Below are positions 35,515 through 39,435 of a DNA stretch of 39,435 nucleotides, in pieces (position 1 is the stretch's first letter; each line of letters opens with the position of its first letter). Both the position numbers and the translations under genes were made by a program. The stretch is taken from NCBI GenBank assembly GCA_004369085.1, contig ML210389.1:1-39435 (forward strand). The letters run 5' to 3'. The notes below the pieces were generated by a model, which saw nothing but the letters and a program-made list of their open reading frames with translations, was not told the DNA's origin and searched no databases. Source of the stretch: Coprinopsis marcescibilis. Its lineage: Eukaryota > Basidiomycota > Agaricomycetes > Agaricales > Psathyrellaceae.

Positions 35515-37085
35515 GTTTGTTGAGGCGATCCTTCTCCGCATCTCATCAATAATCAACTGCAGAATTGCGCTTCAACTATTTGTACTAAGTCGGGCGACAT
35601 AGGGCGGCGCATACACTGTCAATGGATTCATAGACTCGGAAGCATCACGCAGGCACTCGGTGATTTTATCACGCCCGATCCGACATCTTATCTTAGTGTG
35701 CGAATGATCCTCCCCGTTTTGCACCCGTTACTTTCGGAGATCAACATTGGGCGGACGCAGCATTTGCCAAACTTGAAATCGCCAGGGGTGACATATACCA
35801 TGCGCGTATTTTCATCTCTCTCCGCCAATGACTCCATCGCATATCCAGGAAAGAATGATTCAGTAATTGGAGGAAAAGATGTGTCGGGTCTATTTCAAGT
35901 TCTTTCGCGACATTCCTAAACTCATCATTGACCTGGAACAATGTGCGAGCATCAAATGGTGTTCCTGTCATCCCAGAATCGTATATATTCATGCAATTGG
36001 ATGCCTGGGGACACAAGAGACCGATACAAGCAAGGAAGCCTGGATCGAGGTTCGGACGGCGTTTTTCAAGGACCCTGATCGGAACGGGTTCAATCTGGCG
36101 TTAAAATCGTTCCCGGATGCCAAGGAGCAGCTCACCAGAATGGAGGTGACACAGCCTGAGCTGTCACGGAATAAATATTCGAAAGTGTACGACCCTGTCA
36201 TCACAGTCCGCGGGGGTGGTAGCCAGGAAGGCACTTGGAACGCTTGGAACGACAATGTTTTTGCCCACGTTGATGCTGTTCAGCGTCAGACCAGGACCTT
36301 GACCTCAGTCGCACATGTACCGCCACATATCCCTGCCTTACCGGACGTTGACACTATCATTCCTTCACCTGCTCTTTTCGCATGCTCGCATTGTGTGGTC
36401 CCTGTCGTGCCTCCAAGGGAAGAGGAAGCAGTGACGTTACGAGAAGAGCCGGGAATTGGTCCTCATGACCATACCACCACGCCCACGACCAACGCATGGG
36501 ATGTGGTTCATACCCTTCGCGAACTGGGATTCAGCCGTGCGTTCTTCGGTAACATGGTCTGACAGCTGTACGGAAACACGCGATTTCCAGAGGTGTGTCG
36601 TCTTCAATCATCGGCTAGCTCGAAACGAAGAAGTTTGATCGGGGGTTGTGCGTTGAACAGGATCTGGATGTTCGGGTCCTCCCTCCTCCTGGTACCGTCT
36701 ATCAGGAGACAGTCAAGGAGGAGTTGGATAATCGGAATAGCAAGTGGTTCATGAGACCCTCCGAGGATCCAGCTGCAATATGCAGTGGACGTGCTCCTCC
36801 CGGGAAGCATGAACATGTCCCTGATGCTGCAGGGGTGGGATGATCATTCGTGGTGCATGGAGATCATGCAAAAGTATTGAAAGGATGCGGTTGATGCGGA
36901 GGATGTTAAAGAGTTAGTGGGGAGTTGGGGAGATGCCGGTGAGGATGTTTAGGCCGTGGAGCGAGAAAGAGGCCATGGAAGAGGAGTTTGTGAGAGCTTC
37001 TGGCAGGAGGGTTGAGACCTTTTGTAGGAGGTTTACCGGAGAGTATGGTGTCTTGGAAGGCGTTGGGGTTCGAGATACCTTGAGT
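35515..37085 (+). pseudogene. Decayed D-type nucleotidyltransferase-family copy, member G
   Basis: The open part at 35867-36562 aligns with exon 2 of member D (CRVYFKFFRD against CRIRPVFVRD; NLALKSFPDAKEQL; GPHDHTTTPTTNAWDVVHTL). It ends in an in-frame stop within the GS motif region: FGNMV then TGA at 36560, after which QLYGNTRFPE continues. Intron 2 signals survive (36593-36660). Exon 3 starts DLDVRVLPPPG at 36661 but has two internal deletions, one before the VDVLLPG strand and one joining the Met-rich end of that strand to LQGWDDH. The tail (MPVRMFRPWSEKEAMEEEF, from about 36930) is in another frame. Exon 1 is not recognisable beyond a leader-like stretch near 35515. The shared features (EKEAMEEEFVRASG) show D as nearest relative. 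Confidence 0.8.
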
Positions 37086-37355
37086 GAGTTTGATCACGGT
37101 TATGAGAATATGGAGGAGTGGGTAGTTGATCCTTCGTGTTCGGGAGGACGTTTCCTTGTAATATAAACCCGTGCTGGTTTGAATCAAGCGTTTTTAGACA
37201 TGGAAAGTCACCATGGCGGAGTGATGGAAAATGCCAATGGTGTGTCAGTGCGTTGCTTGATTGAGAATTGGGGAGGCGCTCGAAAAGCTCGGCCTTCTCC
37301 GTGTCGCCTAAAATAACTCCAATCTTGTGCACGTTGCTTCAAAATAGTCACATCG

Positions 37356-39435
37356 ATGTCTGTATCGAAGCAAGAGCTCAACACGATGATTAGAACGACG
37401 GCATCCCAAGTCCTTTTCCCTCTCTTAAGAACTTTGAATGTCCGAGCGGCGCTAATTGGGAACCCTGGATTGGCGCTTCTATACCCAGGGCATCCTGCTG
37501 TAAAGGTGCGTCAAGCGACTGCACATAGTCCATGGCGATGTTTCACGATCAATCGTAGGAGCTGGTAGTGGCAGTTGATCACCATGACCCATTGCTCAAC
37601 CTTGAGCGACTCGCTGCCATGATCAGTGCGAAGGATCCTTCCCACTTCTCCTCGCCACCAATGAAGAACGACACCATGGCTTTCCAGGCGAAGGAGGTGC
37701 CTGAAATTCAAACCAGATGCTGCATGATTCAGTTTATGTTCGTCAAGGACATGGTCGGATTCACCATTGACCTTCGGCGCAGTAGTGTGGTACAGACGTT
37801 CCCAGTGATGCCAGCGCCTTGGATATTCTTGACATTGTTGGAGGAGTGGGCAACGGGCGGGGAAAAAGAACGGACGGAGTGGAAGAAGATAACGAAGAGT
37901 ATCATACGGGTGCTCGGAGTAATGTGCACTGGTGGCCCAGATTGGGCAGAATTCGACGTCGCGTTGGCGTCGTTCCCCCGTGCGAGGGAGAGACTTTGGA
38001 TGCTCGAGGCAGCCGACCGTGTTGGGACTAGGACCCATGTCGAGTTGATAAGGCGGAATACGAGCATATCCTCATCGAGTCCAGGGCCCAGCGGAGACGT
38101 ACTGCCACGATCGGCACAGTCTGCCGCTCTCACTAAAATTCCCGTAACGCAATCGCTGCCTTCCCCACTCAAATACTTGACGCCTCCCCCAACTCTCAAC
38201 AGCATTCTAAACATCTCGCCAGAGGTACCTCCAATGGTATATCAGAATCCAGGGGCAATTTCTGCTCATCCTCCCGCATCGCATTCGCTTCCAGACATAC
38301 CCAGCACTTCCACCGTCACCAACATCCCTATGGCGCAGTCGGTTCCTGTTCCACTCATATATTCGACAACTCATCCAGCTTTCAGCAGCATGCCGTACAT
38401 ACCGCCACTGTCAGCAGGAGTTCCTCGTGTGGTAGATCGTGGACCCGATGTAATTCCAACTCGCCACCTCGCATCTCATTCGCTCCTAAACAAGCCCAGT
38501 ACATCCACAGCTGCCTCGACTGCGATAGAGCCTATCACACGTACCATTCCCCTTGGCTGTTTTACCACCGACACCGGACTTGTAATCCCAGCGGCGCACG
38601 CCCTGCTCATGCGACTAGATGTCTGGGCAAGTTTCCGGGAAACGGAGCGCTCAAGGGAAGCCGTGTTATCTGCTTGGGCAACCTTCTTCAAGAGCAAGAA
38701 CTGGAGCGAGTTTAACTTTGCATTGAATTGGTTTCCCGATGCGAACCAGCAGCTCGACAAGTTACAGGCTGCGTTCCCTCATCTGTCACAGAGAAAGTTC
38801 AGGAATATTCGAAACAACACGACTATAGCCTCACAACGATCAAGGGCTCCTCAGGACTCAGTTAAGCAGCCAGCCCCAGTTACGACTAGAAATCGCTCAG
38901 CCCCTGTCAAGATCGCCGCGTCGTCTCCAATCCCTCCCATTTCGGTCCCTCTGCCTCAATCCAAGTTATCCCCTGCAGATCCTGTGCGGGACTCGGTACC
39001 TTCGCCGCAAGAGCCAGGTATTGGGCCCCATGACCACACCTCGATGCTAACGACCATCGCATGGGACATCGTTAATACCCTCCGTGAATCAGGATTTCGT
39101 TGCGCCTTTTTTGGAAGTATGGCATGCCGGCTGTACGGGAATACGCGACTCCCAGAGGTACGTTCGTCCAGGTTTCGAAAGTAAGGACCTTACTGACTTG
39201 GGGGCGCGATCATTTGCAGGACTTGGACGTGCTGGTCTTTCCCCCTCCTGCCTCCGTTGTTGATCCAGAGTTTATCAAGAAGGGAATGGTTAACCGCAAT
39301 ACTCAGTTCTACACGAAGCCTGCGGTTGATCCTGCTGCGACCTATCGCGTTCTATATCATCATATCCCACAGCACGCGGTGCTGCCCCCAAATTTTACGA
39401 GACGGTTCTGCAAGGTCGACGTGTTGCTTCCAGGA
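37356..39435 (+). CDS. Two-headed nucleotidyltransferase-family protein, member H (cut by window end)
   Basis: Exons 37356-37505, 37559-39157 and 39220 onwards; 655 residues are inside the window and about 114 more are expected by comparison with E. Introns of 53 and 62 nt, phase 0. Exon 1 starts MSVSKQELN and carries GNPGLALLYPGHPAVK; exon 2 has ELVVAVDHHD, FTIDL, both helical modules and a linker with two repeat types (YQNPGA and IPPLSAGVPRVVDR). NTase 2 has FGSMACRLYG, then DLDVLVFPPP, then KVDVLLPG just before the window ends, so the three catalytic motifs are present. Exon 2 is strikingly similar to that of member A at the far left end of the window, whereas exon 3 resembles E and F. The leader block is at about 37273-37302. 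Confidence 0.87.

Overview
The window is nuclear DNA from a filamentous fungus, most likely a mushroom-forming basidiomycete (Agaricomycetes). Genes are split by many short introns of about 47-92 nt with GT(A/G)NGT-like donors, YAG acceptors and, in several, CTRAC-type branch points. Gene content agrees: a Ytm1 ribosome-biogenesis WD40 protein, a delta-type phosphoinositide phospholipase C, a TPR/DUF4470-like protein and a single-pass surface protein with a PPEY tail. All exon models here were built by hand from splice consensus, reading-frame continuity and comparison between paralogues; no search was run.

Layout. Left arm (1-15.6 kb): four minus-strand members of one large gene family (called A, B, C, D here), with a plus-strand membrane-protein gene and a relic exon between B and C. 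Core (15.6-30.0 kb): PLC (-), TPR/DUF4470 (-), metallophosphoesterase (-), a small uncertain gene (+), a small hypothetical gene (-) and YTM1 (-). Right arm (30.3-39.4 kb): four more family members on the plus strand (E, F, pseudogene G, and H, which is cut by the window end). The two arms read away from each other on either side of the ordinary genes.

The family is the notable content. Each intact long member is about 720-840 aa and two-headed. The C-terminal half is a pol-beta-fold nucleotidyltransferase (NTase) with a GS motif, a DLDVL motif and a third Asp in KVDVLLPG. The N-terminal half is a degenerate copy of the same fold that has lost the GS and DxD residues. Between them lie two copies of a helical module and a variable Pro/Ser/Thr-rich linker made of repeats. 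Both halves are interrupted by a phase-0 intron at the same structural point, just before the DxD strand, which shows that the gene arose by fusion of two copies of a two-exon NTase gene. Member D is shorter (one helical module, almost no linker) and looks closest to the original fusion; G is a decayed D-type copy.

The copies are mosaics. A and H match best in exon 2, but exon 3 of A resembles C while exon 3 of H resembles E and F, so exchange between copies is likely. A (GS to GC) and C (third Asp to Asn) have changed catalytic positions in otherwise open genes. The biological role of the array is unknown; amplification, mosaicism, variable linkers and pseudogenes would fit a rapidly evolving conflict or recognition role, but that is inference only.
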